DNA of 43,178 bases. It comes from Discostella pseudostelligera. Its lineage: Eukaryota > Bacillariophyta > Thalassiosirophyceae > Thalassiosirales > Thalassiosiraceae. Positions 10,172 through 20,781 of this stretch are shown one piece after another. Position 1 is the first letter of the stretch, and each line of letters starts with the position of its first letter. A program made the translations under genes and the position numbers. Below the pieces are notes generated by a model. The model had not been told where the DNA came from. It saw only the letters and a program-made list of their open reading frames with translations, and searched no databases. The stretch covers positions 1-43,178 of the forward strand of contig JALLBK010000380.1 in NCBI GenBank assembly GCA_036940085.1, read 5' to 3'.

Positions 10172-12948
10172 TCAAGTCATCTCTCCTTCAAATGCAGCAT
10201 CTTCGTTGCTATATTCCCATTCTTGATCAGTATTTGCAGTATTTGACGATTGACCGTTCAGAAGTGTTAAGTGCGACATCCCTTCAGTTGGCTCTGTCGT
10301 ATCGTCCACGTCCCCATGTGGCTTTTCATACATGTTAAACTTGTTCCCTTTCGATTCATATGCCGCCCATCCTCGACTGCTGGCTACATCCGCAAATTTG
10401 GAAAGCAAGTAACTAAAGAGTAGTGCCCCAGCGCAGAAGATATATACATCCCAGTTGGATGTGGCGAAAACAAACAAAATTCCTACCGTTGGAGGGATTA
10501 CAATCAAGACGGCAGCCCAGTCTGGTACTGGAATGCGGTATGGTCGTTGTACTGCAATAATTGTAGTGGACAAAGCAGTGATAATCGTGTTGAACAGAGT
10601 AAGCATTAGAGAGAGCAGCCAAGAACAACAACTTACGTTCTTTATGGTAAAGCCTCAGCTTTACAAATGCAGCGTATTCCATTAGTAGCGCCATGGCATA
10701 GACGGAATTCAGAAGTTGCAGGAGTTGACCAAAGTCGGCGCAGCCGAATACAATAATGACTACTGTGTTGAAGATAATGCCAAATGTTGGAGTCCCATAC
10801 TTCGATCTTCTCGTGAATATATTTGGAATGTGCCCGCGTTCGGCTTTAGTTAATGTAATCACAACAAATGATCTTGGTTAGTCATGGAACTCGAAATACA
10901 GGTAATACGATGCACTTACCCATCCCCATAAGCTGAAACGCATCCGATGACATTTCCGCTTCAAACAATGCAAGGTTCGATATCCCCGCAGCAAATACTG
11001 TCCATACACCCAGCCATTCTCCACCAATGTCCACAGCCACGGTTCCCAAAAATCCATCCACCCAATCGGCCTGACTATAGTCCGTAGCACCGATGGCCAC
11101 GAGCATAGGAACAATGTAGCCTAGGACACACATGGCAAGTCCGATGAAGACACCGCGTGGAAAGGTAGTGCTCACGGAGGTAGTCTCACTAGCAAAACTA
11201 GCTGCAGCGTCGAAGCTATTCAGGTTCCAGAACATGTTGTTCAGATACGGTCGCCATAAAATGCCCCCGAGACTAAACAATGGAAGAGGGCCAGGACCAG
11301 TCTGAAAATCATCATCGAACAATTCATCGGATCCCTCCTCGACCGTCTCTGGCATTTGGAGCCACCGCGATGGAACAACCTTCGGTGCACCAATAATTGT
11401 CATAATCACAAACGGAGACATGGCAATAATGCAAATCACCAAGCTGGCATTTCCGACAATTTCCAATCCAGTGTAATTCAAAAATGCGAGACCGACGGTA
11501 ATTGTCACGATGGAGCAGAAACGTGCCAAGAAACCGAATTCATCTTTTCCCCATCCCGCTACGCTAGAGACGTATTCGATAAATAATGTAGGATAGATAG
11601 CATTGTCTGCGGTGGTGTGTGTGTGAATGGCAAAGTCATCATGAGTCAAAGCACATGATGATGTGCCTTTCCACACTGGCAGGCAGGAGAACATAATAAA
11701 ACAATGCGTACCAAGTGCACCCGAAAGCCAACCAAAATAGCCATTCAAACCACCCATTCGTTCACCAAATGCATGTTCGACCCAAGCTAAGCCCGCCGAC
11801 GGGTCTTGAAATGCAGCACCTAATTCTGCCGTCACCAATGCCTCGGGTATGGCCCAAATGAATGGAAAGATGATGAACCCTGAAACACGAGAGAGCGAGA
11901 GACTCATCGGTTACAACATTTTCATGCATTCAATAACATGTACGCATCAAGAAGAAGTGCGGTTACCTAAAATGGCATAAAAGTTTCCAGCTGCTCGAAT
12001 AGATGGTTCGATTCCGAATGGACCACCGCTCACGTCTGTGTTTGTGGGGAATGCATTAAATTCAAGATCAGAATTTTTCGACAAAGATATTTTAGCGTCA
12101 CTGATACCATTGAACGACATGAAAAATGAAGGCTTAAGAGACTCACTGTAGAAAACAAGCACAGCCAACGGCCACAACTTCAATGGTGGAGCAGTCCGTG
12201 TATGTTCTGGCTGCAAAATCTCGTCGGGTAATGATGGATGGGCATGGGGTGGCAATTCCTTATTTTCCATATAGCCAAGAGTAGTCTCCACGTTCATTAC
12301 CGTATCGAGTGATATCGATGCCTTGTGATTTTCACCACGGGGAGGCATCATGAGCAGGCCAGTGTCGGAATCTGGCACATCATCGTCAATGGTAAAGTGG
12401 CCGTTTGGTGAAGACATTGTTGCCACTGCAGCTGCTTCTGACGATTCGACGTGACTGTAAGTGCCGTCAAGATTCTGACGTAGGCGCAATCGATGCTCGT
12501 CCAAACTTGGTTTGGCCATGGATCGAACGCGAAAGGTGTAGGCGCTGATGCACTGTTCGTTGTCGTTAGTATCAGTTGCAGAAGATGCACCAAAGAATAA
12601 TGATTTGCTCTGCCGTGGCTGTTGTCCTTCTTTGCCAGCACGAGTGGAATAGGCTGATCTCGAAAATTTGTTATTCAATCGACTCCTCCCCCCATTGATG
12701 GAAGCGAATTCCGCTGCTTCTTCCGCAATTGCTGCGTTGGGGGAGGTAGTGGCCGCCGGTTGCTCGAATTCAATGACGGTGGGCAGGCCGTACCAAGTTA
12801 TCAATGGCGCCGAAACGACTGGTCTGGAATACAAATGTGGCCGTTCTACCTCGCTGTCCTGTTGAATGATGTCGTTTGATGATGATGCGCCCTTCTTTTT
12901 GGAATGAGCACCGTGGTGAATGGAATTGTAGTCGCTACTACTACTCAT
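10172..12948 (-). CDS. APC-superfamily polyamine/amino-acid transporter (paralogue 1)
   Basis: Six exons on the minus strand: 12948-12147, 12035-11967, 11879-11712, 11606-10920, 10843-10637 and 10551-10172. All introns are GT..AG, 75-111 bp. The product is about 770 aa. A ~270-aa polar cytosolic N-terminus precedes the transporter core. The core contains LNNMFWNLNSFDAAASFASE, ADWVDGFLGTVAVDIGG and GM-AERGHIPNIFTRRSKYGTP. These closely resemble the plant/protist polyamine-uptake (PUT/RMV1, PHS group) branch of the APC superfamily, which imports polyamines and some amino acids by proton coupling (family knowledge). The C-terminus has a ~55-aa acidic tail missing from the paralogue. The ATG at 12948 is preferred because its context (SDYNSI) matches the paralogue's start; the longer frame begins with TTG. 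It is head-to-head with its duplicate across 326 bp. Confidence 0.85.
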
Positions 12949-13274
12949 GCCCAATGCCAATGCACTAACATGGAGGTGCAACGTTCGTACCAGATGGGAA
13001 AATGCCGGACGCTGGCGGATTTATTCGGCTTTTATCCCAAATGCCAGAACGACGAAATCTTTCCCGCCCTTATACTCCTAGTCCCCATCTTTAGCGACGA
13101 TTCTCACGAAACTCTCGTATCAAATATCGCTCAGTCTGTCGTTGGCGACAGGGACAAGTCGTCGTACGGACACTCCAAAAATAATAATGCGCGGCAGAAG
13201 CAGAAGCAGAAGATGAAAGGATATGACATTCCATCAAAATCAAAGTCAATGTCAATATCAAAATTATTGGAATA
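12949..13274. promoter_or_regulatory. Shared promoter of the divergent transporter pair
   Basis: A 326-bp gap between two divergent paralogous transporter genes. It contains TTTCCCGCCC at 13060-13069, the E2F-like element seen in other promoters of the window. The short frame crossing it (12904-13275) has no recognisable protein. I see no other repeated motif. Confidence 0.5.
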
Positions 13275-15913
13275 ATGAATGATTACAATTCCATCAACCG
13301 CGGCGGTAGCCATGATCATGAGGACAACAACAATGAATCAGAGCGGCCACATTTATACTCCACCCCAGCAGTATCGGCACCACTCATCACTTGGTTTGGT
13401 CTCCCCACCATTATTGAATTTGAACAACCCGCAGCCGTCGTTAACGCATTGGAAGAGGAGCATGAAGAAGCCATTGCCGAAGAAGAAGAGTCGGAATTCA
13501 AGAGTATCAAGGGGGAAGCTCCGCATGTACGTTCCTACTCACAGCCAGCCTATTCCATTTCCAAGGCATGCAAAGATCATCAACAATTGAGGCAACTGCA
13601 GCAAGCGCAGCGTAGGGCACGGAGCAAGTCATTGTTTTTGGGTGGGGGCGAATCATCAGCGACTGGTGGTGTAGGCGACATTACACAGCCCATTAGCGCT
13701 TACACCTACCGCGTCCGCACTATTGACAGTTCCGACGAACATCGACTACGTCTACGTCAGAATCTTGATGGGACCTACAGCTATGTCGATGGTGAACAGT
13801 TGATTTCCGACGCTACTGCTGATGATAATGTTCCAGACTCGGAGTCGGGTGTGCTCATGATGTCTCAATATCGTCAGAGTGAAAATCTCAAAGCATCCGT
13901 GTCACTCGATACGGTAATGAGTTTGGAAATGACTCTTGCCGATATGGAGAATAAGGCATTACCGCCACATGTCCATCCTTCGATACCGAGTGAGATATTA
14001 AATCCAGAATTTACGAGGACTGCCCCGCCTTTGAAGTTGTGGCCGCTTGCCGTGCTTGTGTTTTACAGTAAGTAGGTCTATCATTTTCATGACTTCTAAT
14101 TCGAGAGGTGACATTGTTTTCATGTATGAGCATTGCAAAGAGAAAATCAAGATACTCACCATCTTGTCATTCGTTTCTTACTGGTGCGTGCAGACGTGAG
14201 CGGTGGTCCATTTGGAATTGAACCATCCATCCGAGCGGGTGGGANGTTTCTTACTGGTGCGTGCAGACGTGAGCGGTGGTCCATTTGGAATTGAACCATC
14301 CATCCGAGCGGGTGGGAACTTTTATGCCATACTAGGTAATTATGAAACTTGATGGTCAATGTGCAGAAAGACTTTAGTAACCAATGCTCTCTTGTGTGTC
14401 AGGGTTCATCTTCTTCCCATTCATTTGGGCCATTCCAGAGGCATTGGTGACGGCAGAGCTCGGAGCGGCATTCCAAGATCCGTCCGCGGGCGTGGCTTGG
14501 GTCGAACATGCATTTGGTGAGGGTATGGGTGGCCTGTGTGGTACATTGGCATGGGTTTCTGGTGCAACTGGTACGTGCTTGGCCCAATCCTACTCGTACC
14601 GTGAAGGCAAGCAGTATCTCATGGATCCTTTGTATCTATTCACGCAGACAATGCAATCTATCCCACATTATTTATCGGCTATGTATCGAGTGTGTTCGGA
14701 TGGGATAAGGACCACTTCGGAATAGTAGCACGCTTTTGCTCCGTTGTGGCAATGACAATCTGTCTGGCATTGTTGAATTACACTGGATTGGAAATTGTCG
14801 GCAATGCCAGCTTGGTGATTTGCATCATTGCCATGTCTCCGTTCTTGATCATGTCAATCATTGGTGCGCCAAAGGTCGTTCCATCACGGTGGTTTCAATT
14901 GCCGGAGTCGGAAGAGGATGCAGTGTACGGATTATTCGATGATGACTTTCAGACTAGTTCGGGCCCACTTCCATTGCTTAGTCTGGGAGGTATTCTATGG
15001 CGACCTTTTTTGAACAACATGTTTTGGAATATCAATGGTTTTGACAAGGCAGCTAGTTTTGCTGGCGAAACATCCTCTGCGAGCACTACCTATCCACGGG
15101 GTGTCTTCATTGGCCTCATCATGTGCGTGGTTTCTTACATCTTCCCTCTACTTGTGGCAGTCGGTGCTACGGACTATAAGCAAACTGATTGGGTTGATGG
15201 ACATCTAGGCACTGTAGCTGTCGACATAGGCGGGAAATGGCTCGGTGTATGGACAATTTTTGCGGCGGGGATATCTAACGTGGCGCTGTTCGAAGCTGAA
15301 ATGTCATCCGATGCATTCAAAATCATGGGAATGGGTACGTATCAGTGCTTCTTTATTATTCATTTCGAGCGCCGGCATTAATTATTGATATCGATGATTG
15401 ATTTTGGCACACTCCAAAGCCGAGCATGGTTACCTACCAAAGATATTCAAAACGAGATCAAAGTACGGAACTCCAACTGCTGGCATTATCTTCAACACAT
15501 TAGTCATCATTGTATTCAGCTGCGCCGACTTTGGTCAACTGCTGCAACTTCTAAACTCTGTGTACGCAATGGCGCTCCTAATGGAATACGCAGCTTTTGT
15601 AAAGCTGAGGCTATTCCACAAAGAGTGTACGTGCTTTTGTTGAATGTTTCATTGCGTTGTGCGCTCGAACTTTTCTCTGATCTCATCTGTGTTCACTACA
15701 ATCATTGCAGTACAACGACCATACCGCATTCCAGTACCCGACTGGGTTGCCGTCTTGATTGTAATCCCTCCAACGGTGGGAATTCTGTTTGTTTTCGCAA
15801 CATCAAACTGGTTTGTGTATGTCTTCTGTGCCGCGGCACTGCTGCTTGGGTACTCTGTCTCCAAGGCTTCAAAAAGTCGTGGTTGGGCGTATGATTCAAA
15901 AGGCAAAGTCTAA
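13275..15913 (+). CDS. APC-superfamily polyamine/amino-acid transporter (paralogue 2)
   Basis: Six exons: 13275-14067, 14267-14335, 14403-14570, 14648-15334, 15420-15626 and 15711-15913. The product is about 708 aa. Internal exons 2-5 have exactly the same lengths as in the neighbouring paralogue (69, 168, 687, 207 bp) and the same phases, so the two arose by duplication. Core motifs are LNNMFWNINGFDKAASFAGE, DWVDGHLGTVAVDIGG, and GMAEHGYLPKIFKTRSKYGT across the 15335-15419 intron. As assembled, intron 1 contains an extra copy of exon 2 plus an N (14173-14245); this looks like a contig-join artefact, and the real intron is probably 126 bp. The protein stops shortly after SRGWAYDSKGK, without the acidic tail of paralogue 1. 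The apparent breaks in the open frame are all explained by introns. Function as for paralogue 1: probable import of polyamines or amino acids at the plasma or an internal membrane. Confidence 0.83.
14173..14317. repeat. Exact 72-bp duplication around a single N (contig join)
   Basis: Bases 14173-14244 and 14246-14317 are identical, separated by one N at 14245. The copy contains the end of intron 1 and most of exon 2 of the transporter. A perfect repeat ending and starting exactly at an N is what an unmerged overlap between two contigs looks like. The paralogue has only one such exon. Confidence 0.9.
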
Positions 15914-16326
15914 AGATGCAGGCATCGAATATTAGAGAAATGAATATGCTGTTACTCTTACATCAAGCAATAGATGAATGAAAAAGTGGTTTATGATGAT
16001 AAAGATAGATAAAGATGCTCCTCCTTCATCAGTGATGCTACAATATGAATATTGCCTCAATCCATCCTCGATCTCACCGAGTCCTCGAGTTGGTCTTCCA
16101 CGTGTCACAGTCGAGTCAGCAGATGCTTTCCCGCCATATTTTCGAAGTCTCCCGCCAAATCACCGAGTCGAGTCAATAGTTGCCACGCCGCTGCACACAA
16201 CAACGACAACAACAACCACTAGAGAGATAACCACCGGCCATCAGCCACGCCTCAGTAGCCCCCATCCCCATGCCCATGCCGAGTAAAATATCACACTAGA
16301 GATTACTGACAACTTCTTAATCCAAG
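15914..16326 (+). promoter_or_regulatory. Upstream region of EXS-domain gene
   Basis: This 413-bp gap follows the end of transporter paralogue 2. It holds a G-box core CACGTG at 16099-16104 and two E2F-like sites, TTCCCGCCA at 16128 and CTCCCGCCAAA at 16149. An AC-rich stretch near 16195-16220 probably lies in the 5' UTR. I see no RNA gene. Confidence 0.45.
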
Positions 16327-18732
16327 ATGTTGATGCCAATCATCGCCACCGTCGGCTCCTTTGTAGTTTCAGAGCGCATTGTGAGTATTTACCCGATTAA
16401 TTCTCACGTTGACGTCGTCGTCGCAAGGTTGCTCAACTTTTTCATTGTTATGTCTTCACATTCATTATCATTATTGCAGCTGAAACCCAAGGCCACGGCT
16501 CTATTCATTCTAGCTTGTTTGGCGGTGTACGACATCTTCATTTCACCTCCAACTCCAATACCACTAGTTTTTCAAACCAATGGCAATAATTCCAACATGA
16601 CCGAGCTTGATGAATTTTGGGCATATGACAACATCAACAACCAAACACTATCAGTAGAGGTGGATGATCTCTCCACCTCATTCCGATGTTATCGAGGTCC
16701 TGCTTTAACCGCCATTGCATTATTTTGTGCAGCCTACAGTTTACGAGTCTGGCGACGTAACGGGGTGGCATGTGATCAATTACTCTTCTTGCCAGGCACT
16801 CCGCATGAATTTCGATGTAGTGAATATAGTAGGAGCAACAATACTCCTGGGAGAAAGATCATTGCAGATGATCATCGTGGTAATACAAGCTTTGATAACA
16901 GCAGTGTTGGGGATACAGGGCACGATATGAAAAATGAAGGAGATGCAGCTGCCGGTGCATCCAAATCTGTATCGCCACCATCAGCACGGGTACGTTCTCC
17001 TCTCGAGGTCGTGGATAAGGATGTGGATGCATCTACAAAATCATCAGATGTGGAGTTGAGACCATTGATGCTGGAATCTCCCAATTCCAACAACTCAGCA
17101 ACCAATTCACCGTCGTCGCAACACTCTCATTGGGATGAATCTCCCATCGCCTTCATTCGAGACCAAGCTATTCGGGGCATAGATATGTTGGTGGTTCGAA
17201 AACCATTGCGGTCGCTGCCATTTCCAAATGATGACAATACTGCCGGGGGTTCTTCCATTGCACCAACTCCGACCAGCAATGAAATGTATGATGAGGAATA
17301 TGCACCGTCGGCGCCAAGTGTATTGGGAGCAGCACTAGACTTGAGTCTTCCGGTATTGTTTAATTTTCACATGTTCAACGTGCTTATGAGGGATCATTAT
17401 AAAAAGGAATCGCAAATTGATGACCACCCTGATGCTCCTGCTGAGGAAGAAATGGTAGATGGCAAAATTGACGTCAAGGATGACACTTGGATGACTCCGC
17501 CACAGGTTCCACCCAAAGTTCTCCCACTCATCTTCATAACTCCACTCATAATTCGATCTATGATTCCTCGACGACAGCGTCGGAGATTTTTCAGCATTAT
17601 TTTGCAAGGAACTGCGCTGTCGCCATTCAAACCTGTTCGATTTAGAGATACATTCGTGGCCGACTGTGCAACATCGCTGGTGCGTCCGTTGGGGGACCTT
17701 ATTTTTGCATTTTCATATTACTTTATAGCGATATTTGGACTCTTGGGCAAATACACTCTGAATGAGGCAGGCAGCATCGTTTCGAAGGCGGCAGTATTGC
17801 ATGGGATCGTATTGCCTGTACTGAGTATTTTGCCTATATTCGTGGCATTTCTTCAAACACTGCGGCAAGCTTATGACTCAGGCAAACGATGGCCATACTT
17901 GGGTAATTCATTCAAATATCTCACGGCGGGGCTTGTTGTTCTTTACGGTATGACACACACTGCGGGGAAACGTAGTTCTTGGTGGACATGGGCTTTTGTT
18001 CTTGCGACAATATATCAATTTATATGGGATGTCTGTTTCGACTGGGAATTACTCGTCTTCGTACCTCGGGAATCGGTAGGAAAGCGCACAAGCTTGATAC
18101 CAGTGCCGTTCCGTCGTTTGGTTGGGCAAATAAAGCTACGCTCCAAAAGATTATTTGATGATGACTCGTTTTACTGGAAAGCACTTCTAGTCAACGCGGC
18201 ATTGAGGTTCTGCTGGATGACGGGATTCATACCGGCATATCGAGTGTCGATTCGAGATGGATCCACCCAAGTGACATTTGTGGATGTAGCAAACGGCTGG
18301 TCATTCGTTTTGATGGCAGTAGCAGAAATTCTCAGGCGGACAATTTGGGCGATCATCAAAGTAGAGTTGGAGACAATAAAATTAGCCAGCGAGGCCGAGA
18401 ATGGCTTGGCAACGGCAACATCAGTAGATGAGTATATGAAGGGACCTCGTACAACGCCGCTTGAACCAAGGCGGTGTCGGTCAACAAAAACTAGCAAACC
18501 AGCACAGGAAGACGAAACTAATGAAGAAGAACGCGAACGCGTGTATTTGGAACAATCCGAACATGCTTCTTCTTTGAACTTGTCAAAGAATACGTCAGGG
18601 AAAATTAATGTGCATCGGTGGCTTAGCCTGTCAGTTAGTAGCGGCTTCATTCGATGGATGTTTATCATGGAGCTTCTGATGTGGACTGTAATATTTTGCT
18701 TGCTTAGTTACTATGTTATTTCGGCAGAGTAG
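16327..18732 (+). CDS. EXS-domain membrane protein (ERD1/XPR1-like, no SPX)
   Basis: Two exons, 16327-16380 and 16480-18732, giving about 768 aa. The 99-bp intron (GTGAGTATTT..TTATTGCAG) keeps the frame open and has no stop, so it is easily mistaken for coding sequence. The protein has hydrophobic segments near the N-terminus, a long polar Ser/Asp/Asn-rich middle (about residues 140-330) and a membrane-rich C-terminal half. That half fits the EXS domain: an IYQFIWDVCFDWELL-type segment, LRFCWMTGFIP, and AEILRRTIWAIIKVELETI. EXS proteins include XPR1/PHO1 phosphate exporters and yeast Erd1 (Golgi phosphate recycling and retention of glycosyltransferases). No SPX domain is visible, which favours an Erd1-like role, but this is inference. 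It lies tail to tail with the MetX gene, 165 bp apart. Confidence 0.75.
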   Translation: MLMPIIATVGSFVVSERIVSIYPINSHVDVVVARLLNFFIVMSSHSLSLLQLKPKATALFILACLAVYDIFISPPTPIPLVFQTNGNNSNMTELDEFWAYDNINNQTLSVEVDDLSTSFRCYRGPALTAIALFCAAYSLRVWRRNGVACDQLLFLPGTPHEFRCSEYSRSNNTPGRKIIADDHRGNTSFDNSSVGDTGHDMKNEGDAAAGASKSVSPPSARVRSPLEVVDKDVDASTKSSDVELRPLMLESPNSNNSATNSPSSQHSHWDESPIAFIRDQAIRGIDMLVVRKPLRSLPFPNDDNTAGGSSIAPTPTSNEMYDEEYAPSAPSVLGAALDLSLPVLFNFHMFNVLMRDHYKKESQIDDHPDAPAEEEMVDGKIDVKDDTWMTPPQVPPKVLPLIFITPLIIRSMIPRRQRRRFFSIILQGTALSPFKPVRFRDTFVADCATSLVRPLGDLIFAFSYYFIAIFGLLGKYTLNEAGSIVSKAAVLHGIVLPVLSILPIFVAFLQTLRQAYDSGKRWPYLGNSFKYLTAGLVVLYGMTHTAGKRSSWWTWAFVLATIYQFIWDVCFDWELLVFVPRESVGKRTSLIPVPFRRLVGQIKLRSKRLFDDDSFYWKALLVNAALRFCWMTGFIPAYRVSIRDGSTQVTFVDVANGWSFVLMAVAEILRRTIWAIIKVELETIKLASEAENGLATATSVDEYMKGPRTTPLEPRRCRSTKTSKPAQEDETNEEERERVYLEQSEHASSLNLSKNTSGKINVHRWLSLSVSSGFIRWMFIMELLMWTVIFCLLSYYVISAE

Positions 18733-18897
18733 ACGAGTGGCGACACTAGCGACATGAAGTACAGCAGCTGAATGCAATTAATTCAAGAAATGATTCTTCG
18801 TGTATTTTTGACCATCTCCATTATGAGCATCGTGATCGTTTCCTTCCATATCAACAATGCAAAAGGCTTGCATTTGGATGAAAGAATACGTCTCCTC

Positions 18898-20781
18898 TCA
18901 GTCATGAGAATATAAGAAGCTCTTAATGTGTGAAGCCACCTGATCTTGCTCCAATAAAAATCCATCATGGCCCGCATCGCTGTGAATTATCTTCAACTCG
19001 GCATTGGGCATCGACTGAACCAGTTCCTCCTGCTCTCTCAAGGGGTACAGCACATCTGAATCAATCCCCAAAACACAGACGGGAATTTCGACATGAGATA
19101 GCACATGTTCGAGAGATCCACGTCCTCGACCAATATCATGCGAATCCATCTGTTCTGTTAACTTGACGTATGTGACGGGATCAAATCGTTCCACAAACTT
19201 CTTCCCCTGATACTCTAAATAGGATTTGACCTGCCATGGGGCCTTGCTACCATAGTTGGGCCCAGCCTCATCCGTCAGCGCGCGTCCAAACTTTTTATGA
19301 TAGCCCAATGGAGTCCGGTAGGATATCATTGCAATTTGACGGGCAACGGATAAGCCGCCGATGGGTGGATCCTCTGGATCATATCTTCCATTGCTCCACT
19401 TGGGGTCGGCATAGATTGCCTGCCGCTGAGTTTCGCTAATCCCAATTTGCCACGCGGTGTGAGCCGCTCCACATGCTATGGGCACCGCTGATCGGACGAA
19501 TGGTTCAATCCGACCATTGCGTTTCGTGACGAATTCACCAATGCCATAGGCTATACCTTTGCTATCTCCGACTCCTAACGGTTTCATCCCATTCTGACTG
19601 TTGCCGATTGCCTGTGCTACGCCGCCGCCGACCCCTACAGGCCTCGTGGCACCAGCCATTACACAATATTCCATCACCTGCATACCCCCAAAGCTCCCAC
19701 CAATAACACACTTTACTGAACTAATCTTCAGTTCATGCTTTAACAAAAAGAGCTGCAATCGTACGGTATCTCGGACGCTCACGTCTGGGAAATCCATACC
19801 GTAAATTGCTTGTCCTGATCTATTCCTCGGAATACCTTTCGGAACATCTCTCTCGTATCCAGGTCGTACGCTCGACGGACCAACGCTTCCATAACAACTT
19901 CCCAAAATGTTGCAACATACAATAAAGTATTGATCAGTATCGAACGCCTTTCCGGGTCCTAACAAATCGCCCCACCATGCCTCGAGACTGGCATTGCCCG
20001 TTAATGCATGACAAATTACCAACACATTGTCCCGCGTTTCGTTCAGCGTACCGAATGTATTGTAATTGATGTAGGCTGGGTGCAATACACCCCTGGGAAT
20101 TTGCGTCGTGGCGACAGTGCTTCCGGACCAGTGACCGAATGTACCAAAACTCTCGAGGTGGTAGGGTGAGGGGTAGGTGTAGGTTTTCCCCTCGGAGTTC
20201 ATAGCGCCATATTCGTCGTCCATGGAAGTAGCGTCTTTGTTGTTCTCTTTTTTGCTTGATTTGCGCCGGGTGATGGTGGTAATAGCGATGGGTGCGGATA
20301 GTGTGGTCGATGCTGCATGTTGTGTTGAGTTGGATAATGATATTGGGGTCGTTTTATTGCAGAGAACTAGCTCATTGTTTCTCCTATGCCGTGGTGTAAT
20401 GCAAGGCATGGTTGCGTAGAAAGATACCGATGATGTCGGCCAAAGGACATCATCGGAGGGTGTCCTGAGACTTGGGTTCATCATGAATATGGGAGAAATT
20501 GATTTCCCTGCAACAGCCACATCATCATTTGACAAGTATTTGTTCATTAATCTGCGTTTCCTTGATGCCGATGACGAGTTAGTTTGATAATTTGATTTGA
20601 TCGAATGTTGCCTTTGAACACTCGAGCTCGAGCAAGCGGTTGAGACTGAAAATACTCCCGTAAGAACAGGACTCAAATTACGATCGCTTCTCATCCCCGA
20701 TGGTACTGACAGTAGTAGTCGATGATGATGGCTCTTAGGGACTGTGCGATACAGCGAAGAAAAATGCATGGTCGATGTCAT
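18898..20781 (-). CDS. metX: Homoserine O-acyltransferase (MetX family)
   Basis: A single exon of 627 aa. The alpha/beta-hydrolase-fold MetX domain runs from about residue 204 to the end. The motif HALTGNASLEAWW is followed by ILGSCYGSVGPSS. The nucleophile elbow GGSFGGMQ (Ser near residue 366) comes next. The presumed acid is in GIDSDVLYPLREQEEL, and the presumed base His is in DAGHDGFLLE near the C-terminus. MetX transfers acetyl from acetyl-CoA to homoserine, the first committed step toward methionine by the sulfhydrylation route; some family members use succinyl-CoA or act on serine, and I cannot tell these apart here. The ~200-aa N-terminal extension is Ser/Thr/Arg-rich and poor in acidic residues at its start (MHFSSLYRTVPKSHHHRLLL), so an organelle presequence is possible. 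Its upstream region carries three E2F-like motifs. Confidence 0.9.
   Translation of the reverse strand: MTSTMHFSSLYRTVPKSHHHRLLLSVPSGMRSDRNLSPVLTGVFSVSTACSSSSVQRQHSIKSNYQTNSSSASRKRRLMNKYLSNDDVAVAGKSISPIFMMNPSLRTPSDDVLWPTSSVSFYATMPCITPRHRRNNELVLCNKTTPISLSNSTQHAASTTLSAPIAITTITRRKSSKKENNKDATSMDDEYGAMNSEGKTYTYPSPYHLESFGTFGHWSGSTVATTQIPRGVLHPAYINYNTFGTLNETRDNVLVICHALTGNASLEAWWGDLLGPGKAFDTDQYFIVCCNILGSCYGSVGPSSVRPGYERDVPKGIPRNRSGQAIYGMDFPDVSVRDTVRLQLFLLKHELKISSVKCVIGGSFGGMQVMEYCVMAGATRPVGVGGGVAQAIGNSQNGMKPLGVGDSKGIAYGIGEFVTKRNGRIEPFVRSAVPIACGAAHTAWQIGISETQRQAIYADPKWSNGRYDPEDPPIGGLSVARQIAMISYRTPLGYHKKFGRALTDEAGPNYGSKAPWQVKSYLEYQGKKFVERFDPVTYVKLTEQMDSHDIGRGRGSLEHVLSHVEIPVCVLGIDSDVLYPLREQEELVQSMPNAELKIIHSDAGHDGFLLEQDQVASHIKSFLYSHD

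Noticed and set aside
13316..15906. Transporter region as a pseudogene with frame breaks
   Set aside because: Every frame change falls at a GT-AG intron, and spliced exons match the intact paralogue in length and phase.
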